A DNA stretch of 64,000 nucleotides from Sacculina carcini (taxonomy: Eukaryota > Arthropoda > Thecostraca > Sacculinidae): NCBI GenBank assembly GCA_916048095.2, contig OU696577.1, positions 6,127,440-6,191,439 of the forward strand. The letters run 5' to 3'. The first letter of the stretch is position 1, and each line of letters starts with the position of its first letter. The notes beneath the pieces were generated by a model, which saw only the letters and a program-made list of their open reading frames with translations, was not told where the DNA came from and searched no databases. This document shows, in pieces, positions 29,371 through 41,461 of the stretch. Made by a program: the position numbers and the translations under genes.

Positions 29371-32300
29371 CTTGGTGGAGTTTTGTTTTCCTGATGCGCG
29401 AAGCTGTCGTTCTCCGGAGCGGATGAAATGTTCTCATTTTCCAGAAATGCTGGACGCAGACGATCAACCTCGATCCGACCACCTCGTGTCCATGCCGCTC
29501 AATAGTGAACGTTTTTGGCGTACGTTTTACCACCTTGTACGGCCCCTGGTACACCGGCTGCAGCGGACGTCTGTGGCCGTCATGACGCACGAACCCGAAA
29601 TCTGCATCGGTCAATCTGGGCAGGTGGAACACTGTAGTCTCAGCTGCACGGGTCTGCTGTGGTCGGATAGCACTGAAATGTTCAGACAATTGTTTGGCAA
29701 ACTGACAATATGTGTGAGTCAATTGTGGTTGTCTATTTAACAATTCACCTGGTAAACGCAATTTGGCACCATATACCAGCTCGGCGGAGGAACAATTTAA
29801 AGGTGATTTCATGCAGGACCGAATACCTAACAGGACTATTGGCAGTCAGCTTGTCCAGTCACTACAACCCCGAAGTGCGCCTTTGAGCTGGCAGTGAAAC
29901 CGTTCTACTAGGCCGTTGGCTGCCGGATTGTACGCCGTTATCAAGCGCGTGTGGGTTCCTAAACAGTTGTTGAGTTGTCTCCAGAGGTGGCTTGTGAATT
30001 GACTGCCTCTGTCTGAGACAATACTCTCGGGGACACCAAAACGCGACACCCAAGTTGAAATGAAATATCGTGCTACCGTATCGGCCGATATGTCAGGAAT
30101 AGGACATGCTTCTGGTCAGCGTGTAAACCTGTCAATCACTGTCAAAATATATTGGTGACCATTGGAGCACGGAAGTGGGCCTACTATGTCCACGTACACA
30201 TGTTGAAACCGGCGCGAGGGCAGTTCAAATTGTCCGACTGGTGAACGATTATGTCTGGTGATCTTACATGTTTGACGATGTGCGCACTGTTTGGTCCAAG
30301 TGACGATATCTTGTCGCATGTTGGGCCAGACAAATCTTTCGGATACGAGCTTCAAAGTAGCAGCTCGGCCTGGATGGGAAAGACTGTGCAAGATACGGAA
30401 GACATCCTGACGCATTTTGGTTGGCACCAAGGGTCGCGGTGTTCCGGTTGAAATATCGCACATAATTTTGTGTTTGGAAACTGCATGAAAAACTCTGCCA
30501 CTCCAGCTTCAAGCTGGTTGACTCGTTTTTGAAAAGTTCTTGCAGTTCAGTATCTGCTTGCTGCTGTTTTGATAGCGAGTCTATGTCAATGGTTGAAGAC
30601 ACGGCGCTTACTCTAGATAACGCATCAGCGACCACATTGTCCTTGCCGCTTATATGACGCACATCTGCAGTGAACTGTAGTATGTAGTCTAGATGACGCT
30701 GTTCTCTCGGTGAGTGGTTGTGTGTGGGAGGGCGGATCACGTGCGTCAGTGGCTTATGGTCGGTAAATATGGTGAAATCTCGACCTTCTAGATACTGACG
30801 GAAATGTCAAACGGATAAATACACGGCTAGCACTTCTTTACCGAACGCACTGTAGTTGGCTTGAGCTGAAGTCAGCTGTTTCGAACAAAAAGCCAGTGGC
30901 TGCCACTCACCGTGACTACATTGCTGCAAAACTGCACCAATCCCGGAATCACTAGCATCTGTGAAAAGAGCTAATTGCGCGGAGTCATTCTGATGATGCA
31001 GCGACGCGGCTTCGCTAAGTGGGTTTTTTTGACTTGTCGCATGCATCTGCAGCTTCGTTTGTTCATATGACAGGAACCTTAAATTTTCTGCATGATTTGT
31101 TATCAGCTTGTGTAAGGGAGCAATAAGTGAAGCTGCGTGCGGCAAAAAAAGGTGGTAAAAATTTACTATGCCCAAGTACCTACGCAGCTGCTCGTGCGTT
31201 TTTGGAAGAGGAAATTCGATTATTGCTTTCACTGCGTCGCGCTGTGGAAGTATGCCGCCCTTATTTATCGTGTGGCCGAAAAAAGTCAATTCCGGCTGGC
31301 TGAACACGCATTTGTCTATGTTTATTTTGGTGCCGTGTGCGCGCAAACGACTGAAAACTGTGCGTAAATGTGACCGGTGGTCTGCCTCGATTTTCTGGCT
31401 ATCAAGATGTCGTCTATGTACACGAAGATGAAATTTAAGCCTCTGAGTGCTGAGTCCAACAGACGCTGCATTGACTGAGCGCTATTACGCAATCCAAACG
31501 GCATCCGCAACATTTCGAAAGAACCAAATGGCGTGGTGATTGCCGTTTTGTGTATGTCGTCCGGGTGTACAGGAATCTGGAAAAACGCTTTGACCAGGTC
31601 AATCTTCGAAAATACAGTCGAACCATGTAATGCTGCAGAAAAATCTTGCAGATACGGCACTGGGTATCTGTCCGGAGTTGTTACTCTGTTCAGAGCCTTA
31701 TAATCTCCACAAGGCCACCAATCGGAAGATGCCCGTTTCGGAACAAGATGGAGTGCCGCTGCATAAGGACTGTTACTCGGTCGTATTATACCCTGTGCCA
31801 GCATCTTTTCAAACTCCGCTTTGGCAATTTTCAGCCTAGCAGAATCAAGTTTTCAAGGTCGGCAAAACACAGGCTTACCATGTGTATGAATTCGGTGAAA
31901 AACACCGTGTTTCGAAACGTCAGAAGTGACGGAAGGCGACAAAAGCTCTGGGAATCGTTTGACAATGGCCTGGTAGTTCTCATGGTGACCAGACATGGAC
32001 ACGGAGATCAGCAAAAGAGCATGTGAACCAGAACCGCGAACCTTGAGCTGCGTGGTATTATTGATGAGCTCGCACTTCCTTGGGTTAACGTTAATATCAT
32101 GATGCGAAAGAAAATCACACCCGATTGTCCATATGTCAATATCAGCTAAGATCAGAAATGTCCACGGAAAATTTCTACGCAGACCGAGTGTTACTGTGAG
32201 CGTTTTAGAACCATGTGTGCGTATAGCACTGTTATTGACCGCTTGCAGACACAATGAAGAATTGTCACTGGATAGATAATGACGCGTTGACACGATGCTA

Positions 32301-33280
32301 TACTGCGCCCCGGTGTCTATCAAAAAGGAAATGCTTGATACCTTGTCCCGGATGAAAAACAGTAAATTTCTTGTGGCTGCCTGCGATGTTTGCGAGAGAA
32401 TAATTTGGCAGACATTCTCCTCTCGGGATCAGTTTAAATAATGGCTGCAATGTTCTCGCACGAGCGTGATTCTCGCCGAAATTGTAATGATACCAACAAA
32501 GGTTGGTCCTCTCACCATCTGTGGTGAATTCCTCGTCTTTTGCCACAGAGTGTGGCCGAGACTTTGCCGGTCGCGGAGATTTGTGCCTCGTTACGCGAGA
32601 CGGCACCTGTTGCGACACTGGCGAGGCAGTCCGCCGCACTGCGGGCTTGCTGACTTGGCTCTGCAGCTGGTTCAAACACTGTCGCATTTCAGCCAGCTCT
32701 TAAGCGCAATTGCAGCCGTGCTCAGGTGGACTCACTGCGTTTATTGCAAGGCTGGCACTCGGCAGTGCTGTCAACACTCGATCCGCTGTGCCAGCCAGGG
32801 TTTCCAGCGGCGTCTTCGGTGGCAAAAACTGCAGGAACGGAGCGACAGCATCTGGCATCGCCTTCAGAAATATTTGCCGTACCAGTGGCGATTCGCTGTC
32901 AGAAATATACGGCGCTGTCAGGTCATGCAAGTGACGGAGAAACTGACTGGGCCGCCGGTCGCCTAGTTCCTGCTGTTCCAGCACCGTACGCAATTTCTGC
33001 ACATTCGTCGCACCCAGTCGCGACTGTAGAGCGTTGCACAACTGCGTATATGCGTCTGCAGGCGGTTTACGTATGAGATATATAAACTCACGGACATGAT
33101 GCGGCGGCAGAAGCGATCCGGCTGTTTAGAAACGAAGAGTTTCTTGCCTAATATTCGCTCTGGCAAAATATAGATCCAGCTGAATTATCCACACACTTGG
33201 GTCGTTTTCCACGAATGCTGGTGGTGGACCCATAACGGCAGGAACAGACACCGCGTCTGATTTCACTTCACCATCCATGC
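29371..33280 (-). pseudogene. Ty3-C gag-pol remnant
   Basis: A gag start codon at about 33278 opens a frame with DPSVWIIQLDLYF and a TAA after some 50 codons. Gag continues at 32700-33041 (LVRQIFLKAMPDAVAPFL) and has LCWYHYNFGENHARAR near 32500, the CHCC-type finger of CsRn1-group gag. Protease IDTGAQYSIVS is near 32310. RT 31322-31804 has GDYKALN, FSKIDLVKAFFQIP and YIDDILIA. RNase H 30807-31346 has FTDASDSGIG, and THVIRPPTH is at about 30740. Integrase pieces are at 30116-30463 (HSLSHPG ... VDIVGPLP), 29846-30049 (SDRGSQFTSH ... GLVERFH) and 29371-29812 (C-terminal chromatin/DNA-binding region ending in QPVYQGPYKVV). Each piece is separated by stops or frame changes, so it is inactive. Confidence 0.85.
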
Positions 33281-33461
33281 CGGGTTACTATGCGAGAGTG
33301 AGTGGCAAGACTGCAAGCGAATAAACCACAACTGCGAACTAGCTACAAACTGTGAACTAGCTACAAACTACGAACGAGAGCTAATCAACGGTACGCAACG
33401 CTACTGAAAACTACACGACTCTATAATAATACAGTACTTATATAATACTAGTACAATACTG
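33281..33461 (-). other. Ty3-C leader with short tandem words
   Basis: Non-coding leader between primer site and gag. On the plus strand it repeats ACTGCGAACTAGCTACAAAC-like words two to three times. Confidence 0.5.
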
Positions 33462-33480
33462 ATAATATGCGGGGTCACCA
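33462..33480 (-). other. Primer-binding site of Ty3-C (tRNA-Trp type, partial)
   Basis: The minus strand reads TGGTGACCCCGC two bases inside the LTR. The first 11 bases equal the Ty3-A primer site and the rest has diverged. Confidence 0.65.
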
Positions 33481-33482
33481 CT

Positions 33483-34167
33483 TGTTACGCGAGGCTCGCT
33501 TAGAGCGCGCACATAACAAAGAGCGGTGTAGCACATCAGATATATTATAAATACACGGTAACAATAGTACATTGAATATCACAAGGCTGGAAACTAGCAA
33601 AACGTCGGCACGAAGGCCGCGGCACAGAATTCCGTAACAGTGATGTAGCGAGTTCTCCACTGAAACAGCTACTGCACCGTTACAAATAATACCTATGCCG
33701 ATGCGCGGCAATCGCAACGAGCACGTTGTCCAACACAATGTGTCGGACGATGCTCGGGTCGAACTGACACAAGGCGAGCGAGACACAGAGAGTAGCCCTG
33801 TCAGTCAAGCTATTGCCAAAGTACCAGTCCATCTGCCCGCGTACAGAGGCGACGGGACTTAAATAAACTTGGCCGTGTGTGTGCATCGATCCGATCGCGT
33901 ATGAACATTGTAACACGATTGGCCAGACAATAAAATCAGACAAATATAGCCACTTGATTGGTCGCTCGAGCACGTAGATATGATCACGCGAGCACGTAGG
34001 CTACTGTGATTGGTGGAACTATTTTCGCAAGCTAACACGCACACACTAGCTATGTCGCACGCAGACACACGTCACCTAACCTACACGGAACATTTTAGAA
34101 CGCATGCCACACAAGCATACGCGCATGCATACACATACAACATGCGTGTTTGCGGGCTGTACTAGAC
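33483..34167 (-). repeat. 5' LTR of Ty3-C, part 1
   Basis: Starts TGTTACGCGAGG on the plus strand and is interrupted at 34167 by the hAT element. Together with 36857-37010 it makes an LTR of about 839 bp. Confidence 0.85.
34160..34167. repeat. 8-bp target-site duplication of hAT (left)
   Basis: TACTAGAC here and TACTTGAC at 36849-36856, one mismatch. Eight bp is diagnostic of hAT. Confidence 0.8.
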
Positions 34168-36848
34168 CAGGGGTCACCAAACTACGGCACGCGGGCCGAA
34201 TCCGGCCCGCGATGTCAGTTCACCAGGCCCGTCGACGGTGAACTGACGTCCTTCCTCGGCTCGTGGTAGCTTCGCCTACGCTCTGACGTCACCATGGTTT
34301 CCATGTCTACACACACAAACTCGAATCTTCTCCACCCCTAGATGAGTCCGGCTGTCAACACAGGTCCGACGCTCCAGTAATATTTACTTTTTTTTGCCTG
34401 TCATCCATTTTATAGGTATGTAACAAGGATTTTTTTGTTTGACAGTGATAGGTAAGTGGACTACAAGTGTGATTAGAGGTCATAAAGTAACAAACATAGT
34501 ATAATAATGCTATAGAAGCCTCGTGTTATTCACCTCACCTTATTATGTGATATATTATATTACTAAATGTACCTATAAGCTTTATATGTACCTTTGGTGA
34601 GCCGTAGCTTCACCAGTGCACAGTGTGGCAAATCGTTCACAATGAATTTTTGCCACACTGTGCAGTGACCCCTGAATCTTCTGCTTTACTTATGTTTCAA
34701 TAGGGTATTAATTATGTTTCTAATTCAATCTCTTTTTCGTTTTCAGATCCCGTCTTCTTCACCCTTCATTATGGCTTCTGAGGAAAGAAAAGTGGACGCC
34801 GAGTGTCGCGTTTTCAATGAAGAATGGGGAGTATAGTACTTCTTTGTGGAAACAAAGGACCAGAAAGCTAGTTGTGTGATATGTAGCGAAAGTGTTGCCG
34901 TTTTGAAAGAGTACAATATTAGGCGTCACTATGGAACAAAACATCTATCAACATATTCAAAGTTTTCTGGAAAGTTACGCTCTGAGAAATATGAGTCCAT
35001 GAAACGTGGTTTAGGAACTCAAAGAAACGTCTTCACAAGAAAGTTTGCTGAAAATGAATCTGTCACTCGTACAAGTTACAAAATAGTGCATAAGATGGCA
35101 GTCCGAGGAAAGCCGTTTACTGATGGCAACTTCGTCAAAGCGTGTATGATGGAAGCAGCAAATGACTTGTGTCCTGAGAAAGCCGATTTGTTTCGAAGTA
35201 TTAGCCTTTCGACAAATTCAGTTGTGCGGAGAACAGAAGAACTTGGAGAGAACATAGAGCTACAGATACGTGAGAAAGCTAGGAACTTCTTGTGGTATTC
35301 TCTGGCGCTGGATGAGTCCACTGATATCTCGAGTACGTCACAACTTCTCGTGTTCATTCGTGGTGTCAATTTGGACTTTCAGATAACAGAAGAGTTGGCA
35401 TCCGCTTGCAGCATGCATGGAAAAGACAACTGGAAAAGACATTTTCATGGAAGTGCAGAAAACTTTGCAAGACTATGACCTTCAGTGGAATCAGCTTCGA
35501 GGTGTTACAGTTGATGGAGGTAAAAACATGGCTGGAGGGTGAAAGGGTCTGGTGGGGCAGATCAGGACTCAGTTGGAAGATCTTTAAATTCCAGGCGCTC
35601 TGTTCATACACTGCATCATACATCAGCAAGCACTCTGTGGGAAAGCCTTAGATATTTCTAGTGTACTGAAACCAGTCGTTTCTGCTGTGAACTTCATTCG
35701 GGGACATGCACTCAATCACCGTCAGTTCCAGGCTTTTCTTGTAGAAATTCATTCTGATTTCTGTGACTTGCCTTATTACACAGCAGTGAGATGGCTCAGC
35801 TGTGTTAAAGTCATGTTTCGTTTTCACAAGCTCCGAAACGAAATAGATGTTTTTCTCACTGAAAAAGATAGAGCCGATCCACAGCTGTCAGATCCTATCT
35901 GGCTGTCAAAGTTGTCTTTTTTGGTCGACATCACACCCCACATGAATGAACTGAACTTGAAACTTCAGGGAAAGGATAACCTAATCTGTGATCTCTACAG
36001 AATCATCAAAGGATTTCGGAGAAAGCTGTCATTGTTTGAAGCACAACTGGAAGGAGAAACTTCTCTCATTTTCACTGTTTCAGATAGTTTTGCGCTTCAA
36101 TCGCTGAAGATGTCAACCTCGATTTTCCAAAAAAAGATTACTCGTGACTTGAAGAAGCATTTTTGGAGAGATTTTCAGATCTCGACAGAGCTGAGAGTGA
36201 CATTCTTCTGTTCCAGAATCCGTTTGATTGTAACCTTGATGATATGCCAGTTGAACTACAGTTGGAGCTCATTGATTTGCAAGCAAATGACTTGTTGAAA
36301 GAGAAGCACAGAGATGGAAAACTTTTCGAATTTTACCGCTGCTCACCTGATCCTGAGTTTCCGAAATTGAAGAAATTTGCCGCTGGTATGGCATCAGTGT
36401 TGGGAACAACTTATGTCTGTGAGCAAACATTTTCAAAAATGAAGTATTTGAAGTCAACACGTCGAATGAGATTGACTGATGAACATTTGAAAGCAATTCT
36501 CTTAATTGGATGCAGCAATTCCAAACCAAACATTGATGATATATTGAAAGCTAAACGTCAGTTTCACAAATCTCACTTTTTTGCTGTTTAGCTTGTGAGA
36601 TTCGGATATGTGCACACTAGGTCTAATTTATCTTTTTGCTTACGTCGCCTTCTTTGAAAACTTTTTAGTAAATAAAATGTAGGTTGTCTTTGTTTTTTGA
36701 TTAACATGGAAAGCTAAGCTTAGCTTTTCGTCTTTTTTCCCAGAGCTTTCGTTCTGACTTGCAAGTATTGAACAGAATGATTATGCGGCCAGCGCTCGTC
36801 ATTCTTTCAGTTATCAGGCCCACTGTGAAAAAAGGTTGGTGACCCCTG
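34168..36848 (+). mobile_element. hAT DNA transposon (Charlie/ZBED-like), 2.68 kb
   Basis: Ends are CAGGGGTCACCAAACTACGG on the left and, read from the right, CAGGGGTCACCAACC. Inside is a broken BED-finger transposase. 34190-34770 is the 5' non-coding part with GGCCCG-rich palindromic ends, and 36592-36840 the 3' part. It is inserted in the 5' LTR of Ty3-C. Confidence 0.92.
34771..36591 (+). pseudogene. hAT transposase (BED finger, GTF2IRD2/ZBED-like)
   Basis: ATG at 34771, then a TAG at 34834. A BED-type finger follows (CVICSESVAVLKEYNIRRHYG...H). The catalytic start SLALDESTDIS is near 35305 and has the first acidic residue. The frame breaks near 35400-35480, then pieces HCIIHQQALCGKAL (35615-35650) and LNHRQFQAFL (35700s) with TAVRWLSC and DITPHMNELNLKLQG follow. 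The hAT dimerisation region (KKFAAGMASVLGTTYVCEQT) lies in 36163-36591, with a stop at 36591. At least three frame breaks and two stops are visible. The wording is that of the hAT family from which vertebrate GTF2IRD2 took its C-terminal domain. Confidence 0.9.
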
Positions 36849-36856
36849 TACTTGAC

Positions 36857-37010
36857 ACACGTCACTTAACATACATAGAACATTCTGGAAGGCATGCCAA
36901 ACAAACATACAAACACATGCGGCACATACATATAAACGCATACGCGCACGCATACACATTTAAATATACACTCATTAATATAATAAATAAAATATGCATG
37001 ACAAGCCACA
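36857..37010 (-). repeat. 5' LTR of Ty3-C, part 2
   Basis: Continues the LTR after the hAT target duplication and ends AAGCCACA at 37010. It matches 29106-29258. Confidence 0.85.
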
Positions 37011-40000
37011 ATGACATATCGTCGGGTGGCTCGGCTTCCACACCATGTTCGTTCCTGCGTCGAAGAGCTCGAACATGACGCGGCACACCGTCAACCTCGA
37101 CCACATGCTCAGACACAACACCACTTACCACTCCTTGTGCCGAGCGCTCGGTGCATCTGGTCCCACGCTGACGAACCCATACTGCGTCACCAGTCGTGAA
37201 TCTAGACCGCCCACTACCGGAAATATCTCCTTCTCTGAGGTCTCGCGTAGTCTCGTACTCTATAGTTGTAAACACAATTGGCTGGTGCACTGTCTCCAGT
37301 CTCTCCGTCGCGAGGCTGGACGAAATATAAATGAACAGCCTCAGTGATGCTGCAACCCTTTCTAGCAGCAATGACTTTCACGGTCCTATGATTGCGCTCA
37401 ACAATCGCATTCCCACTTGCAGCATGCACCGCTCTGAAACGGAGCTTGATGCCCCACTGTGCTGCAAGCGCCGCAAACGGCTGACTTCCGAACAATGTGT
37501 CGTTGTCGCAAAGTAGTTCAGCTGGTGCACTTCTCTCAAAAATATCCTCTCCAAGTGCTGTATGACCTGATAATTGTCGGCCGCACGCAGTTGTCTCCAA
37601 AAACTTAGCCGCGAGGGGCCACAGTCAACGACACTCAGGTACGATTGATTGTCATAATGAGTAACGTCAATGGCCAGGCGACTCCAGATATCAGCAACGC
37701 TCAGCGCGCCGTGTTGACATTTGACCGGTGCCGGATCGATAGCGTTGCATACATCACAACGACGAACCACCTCGCGTACATCCGATCGCTTCACAGGTCT
37801 AGCGAGGTCACGTTTGGCAAAAAATAATGTTCGACGTATTCCTGGATGCCCTGCTCGCTCATGAATGTTTGCAATATCCTCGGCGACTGAGCCACGGACT
37901 GCTGGAGCCGCAGCTGCCGCACCTACAGCTGTTGATTCGCTGCCAAGTCAACTGGCTGGCACGCGCGTGAGAGTATCTGCCAAATTTTCCGCGGATCGAA
38001 CCAGCCGCACCATCACTCGTAATCCGAGTTCATCCACCATCTGCTTGATGAGGCACACTCTCCGTCGTATCAGCACTTCGCCATGTGCTTTTGTCCGGAG
38101 CTTGGTATGACCACTCAGTGCATCACCAATCCAATGGTGAACAGTTGCAGAATCCGTGCAGGGGTCTATCACCTTCATACCCCACGAAACGGCTATGTTG
38201 ATACCTCTGATGGCAGCGTCCAGCTCGGCCATGTTGATATGAGTGACTTAATCTCGACGAAGCCTGCATGCGTCGTCGACTCCCGAGTCCTTAGTCTCCA
38301 ACACCAATCCGAGAGCAATCGCGCTGGTATCAGTCCACACAGGTACCTCTTCTCCTGTCACCCGCCATACTCACCTCGCTGGATCTTCATTCGTGAGTCT
38401 GTTAATGACATTTGACATTTTGTTCTCCACAGGCCGGTCATCAACGATATCATCCCACCCTTGAGTCACAGAATTCACACACCGCTTCATCCAGGAAGCG
38501 GCAGGTCTTAATCATCCAGCCACCGGTAGATGAGCAGCCAGACGGCCGCACCACGAAAACACCGACCTGCGAGTCGTGATTGACCCATGAGCGCGTTCAT
38601 CGTTTTCAACGAGCCATCCGGCGTCAATCCAAGATTGTACCTCTGACCGGTACTCATCACGAGCATGTGGAGCAATCGCATATTCGGCCGTCCGGTTTGT
38701 AAGCACACTCGGACGTTGCGACACTTCCACTTCACTCTCCACGAGTTATTATTTGCATCGAAATTCGCCACGAAGTCTTTGCCCTCAAGCTCATATCCAC
38801 CACCCACACTTTTCGCATTTGCTGCTGCCGCCGCACACAGTTCCCGCGGAGCAAGTGCATCTTCTACTCCCCACGTTAGTTTCCGCATCGTTTCATACCA
38901 TCATTTATCATACCACCCATTGCCACAATACCGTCAAGTCCGAGAATGAAATCAAAACCGGCTGGCCGGTGCTTCACCACCAGTACGCTGATATCGAATG
39001 CCTTGTCTCCGTCCACCGCGGTCTGGATGGCCAACTACCCTGACATATCATCTGAGCTCCGCTAATATTCAACAGCGACTCACCATAAAATTACACCAGC
39101 CCTCTGCACAACGAATCCGATATTATGCTCCTAGTACATCCAGTGTCAATTAACGCAAGGCACTGAACGTCGCTGACCAACACATGAGTGGTGGCCATCG
39201 GCGCCGTTTCGGTAGAGGATCAGAGACTGGCACCTACGTCTCTCCTCCTTGGTCGTTTTCCGGACAACTTGAACAGATATGACCGATTTTACCACACTTG
39301 AAACACGTGGGCCCAGTTCTCTCTTTTCCAGGGCCATTTTTTCTGCGAGGGCAATAACGAGCGGAATGCCCGGCTTGGTTACACAAGAAACACTTGAAGG
39401 GCTTTATCTGCTGGTCGTGATCACGCGTTGTCGAACGAGCAGCCAGTCCAGTGTTAACGTTGTGGGTCGCTTCTGACAAAATCACCCTTGTCCTGTCCAC
39501 GACTTGGATCAGCGTCATAGCGTCGAGTTTGGCGTTCGCCCTGAGGACATGACGCACCGTCTGTGGGATTGCTGAGACGAAAGCACATTTTATTGAGACT
39601 GGGTCGGTTAAATTGCACCTGGCTCCCAGTCTGCGCAGGTAGGACAACAACACATCGACAAACTCACCTTCGCTCAATCTTCGCCCCAAAAAAAGCGTCG
39701 TACGCTCCGAAAGTATCCATGCCAAACGCGTTTTGAAGAACTTGCTCCACTTTTTCAAGGTCCAGCTGTTCCACATCGGTGAGGCAGTCCACGACAGTAT
39801 TTGCATCAGCTGTAACTCATCCCAGCAGCTTGGGCCACATCGCGCACGCCTCGGAGTCGACACATTTTCCGAACTTTGCTGAGCCATTCTGTGGGTCCTT
39901 TTTGCCGTCATACTCCGGCACCAGCCTCAGGTCGAAAACCACATTACTTGCAGCCGAAATAGCTTGTAATTCCGTATTCCCCGCAACCGTCATTGTTGCT

Positions 40001-40030
40001 TCGTTCTCCGTCATGTCTCGGTAGATCGAC
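37011..40030 (-). pseudogene. Ty3-D gag-pol remnant with an AELxA-type RNase H
   Basis: Fragments on the minus strand in order: gag 39234-39911 with two Cys knuckles (CFLCNQAGHSARYC and CFKCGKIGHICSSC); a linker at 38508-38888 ending near the RT with EGKDFVANFD; RNase H 37948-38232 with MAELDAAIRG, TDSATVHHWI and NLADTLTRVP; integrase 37214-37794 with CDVCNAID, IDVTHYDNQSY, NDTLFGSQ and GNAIVERNHR; and the integrase C-terminus 37011-37371 with GDAVWVRQRG. RT itself is poorly readable at 38240-38750. The family is the same as Ty3-I (60781-63036). Numerous frameshifts rule out function. Ty3-C is inserted near its C-terminus, at 37010. Confidence 0.8.
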
Positions 40031-40530
40031 AACCAGAAATTAGGAAACGTGTAATTACAGTCTCGAATAAACTCGGAATGAGTGAACGAATAGAAATACT
40101 TAGATAATAACAGAAGATAACATTAACCCGTGAGTGAACAAACGACTCAATAAACCACCGGGTAACAATAACCCGTGAGTGAAAAAACGACTCAATAAAC
40201 CACCGCTACCGCCGTAAATCCCATTTCAACACAACGCAGCATCGCCGAACGATTCACACACACTGCCCAACATTCACTCTCCAGTTCACGCGTTGAGAAT
40301 CGCCCGCTGCAGGCGATCGTTTGTACATTCAGCCAAAGAACAACCAATCAGAAAACAATACGCCAATACGTCATCAACGCCTGCAAGTTCACACACAAGC
40401 ATACATGCACGTTCGCACACACGCACACGCAGGCTACACGCACGCGCAGGCTATAAGCCACGCTTCAACACACTGCACGGCAAACAGTCAGCTGATACAA
40501 ATGCCTTAATGTGCAAGCATCTCCACTTAA
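40031..40530 (-). other. Probable 5' leader and LTR zone of Ty3-D
   Basis: A ~43-bp tandem duplication lies at about 40122-40204 (AACCCGTGAGTGAACAAACG and AACCCGTGAGTGAAAAAACG, each followed by ACTCAATAAACCACCG). ACAC-rich sequence follows at 40390-40450. No LTR partner could be aligned, because the left end of Ty3-D is lost, so the LTR call is an inference from position. Confidence 0.4.
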
Positions 40531-40892
40531 CACTATAGCATGTAATGCACGTCCCTCTGTGCAACACATCCTGGTGGAATGTGCATCATTTTCATAGGCG
40601 CGTCAACGTTGCCTTGGATCCGTTCGGACTATTGACGAGGTTCTTGGACAGGAGCAATTGGCGGTCATTGAGGGTCGCATTTCATAATTTTTACGGTTTT
40701 TGCCTTTTATCATTCTTTATTAAATTCTATTTATTGACCTTCACATCCATTTCTTTCAACATCAACCATATTTATTGCATTGTTCCATTCTTCATAGTCA
40801 TTATTTAAGATACTTGAGCTTTAAATAGACTGGAGGGGGTGATGTATGGTCCTAGAGGCTGGTGAACCCCAGACACAAAGCAACAACAACGT
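40530..40892 (+). pseudogene. LINE 3' end with a CAA tail
   Basis: About 40530-40690 reads CNARPSVQHILVECASFS and, after a stop, RQRCLGSVRTIDEVLG, the HILVEC-type zinc knuckle at the C-terminus of jockey/I-type LINEs. A 3' UTR follows, ending GGTGAACCCCAGACACAAAG and CAACAACAAC at about 40892. Everything upstream is missing. Confidence 0.65.
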
Positions 40893-41146
40893 CGGTGACA
40901 AATTCACCACGGATATCTTCAGTCACTGTCTTGTTGTAACAACCCACTGTTTTTGACAAGAATGGTTCACCTGCTTTCACCACCCATTCCACTTCCCATT
41001 TGTCACCATCGAACACAGCGGTGAAATACGGATAAGAAATACGTTTAGCACAGCATTGCACTTCCTCACCTTTGAAAACCGCAGCGCTTGCATCATTGCC
41101 ATTTGAGCCAAATTTGACTTAAGAGCCGCACACAAACACATCACCT
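40893..41146 (-). pseudogene. Ty3-E, left fragment (region between protease and RT)
   Basis: The minus frame at 40893-41061 reads YFTAVFDGDKWEVEWVVKAG and TVTEDIRGEFVTD, the same segment as EGKDFVANFD... in Ty3-D. It is cut on the left by the LINE 3' end and on the right by Ty3-F. RT, RNase H and integrase are lost. Confidence 0.65.
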
Positions 41147-41428
41147 AGAGAAGTATTGAGAAGGCATATGCTGCGCAGCGAGCACGTTCACTCTGGTTTA
41201 TTCTAGTAAAACGTGGAATACACGCGCTCATGATCGATAAGTACTTTTCAATGTAAATTACTTTTATTAATGTGTTTCAGATATGTTAATTTGCACGTGT
41301 TATCCAACAAAGTTAAGCGTTTATTGTCAAACAGTTCCTCTATTGCTAATGGTGTTGTTCATATATATATTCGCAGATATTTTGATCATTGCTGGTGATT
41401 ACATTAGCAAATGGTGAATACTTATTTA
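41147..41428 (+). repeat. 5' LTR of Ty3-F
   Basis: Shares AGAAGTATTGAGAAGGCATA through GGTGAATACTTATTTA with 46055-46337. Confidence 0.8.
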
Positions 41429-41461
41429 TGATCACAATATTTTTCAACTGTGCCAACAAAA

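Larger units (their letters stand above)
28489..37010 (-). mobile_element. Ty3-C: decayed CsRn1-type LTR retrotransposon carrying a hAT insertion
   Basis: Internal part 29259-33482, with LTRs at 28489-29258 (3', truncated) and 33483-37010 (5', interrupted by hAT). A purine tract AAGGGGGGCTCA precedes the 3' LTR and a TGGTGACCCCG primer site follows the 5' LTR (minus strand). The polyprotein is cut by many stops and frameshifts. On the right it is inserted in Ty3-D; on the left its LTR lacks about 70 bp and abuts Hel-L, so the left flank has been lost. Confidence 0.85.

Noticed and set aside
28489..33482. Search for an env-like gene in Ty3-C and the other LTR elements
   Set aside because: In each element the space between integrase and the 3' LTR is too short or non-coding. 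No signal peptide or membrane span frame.
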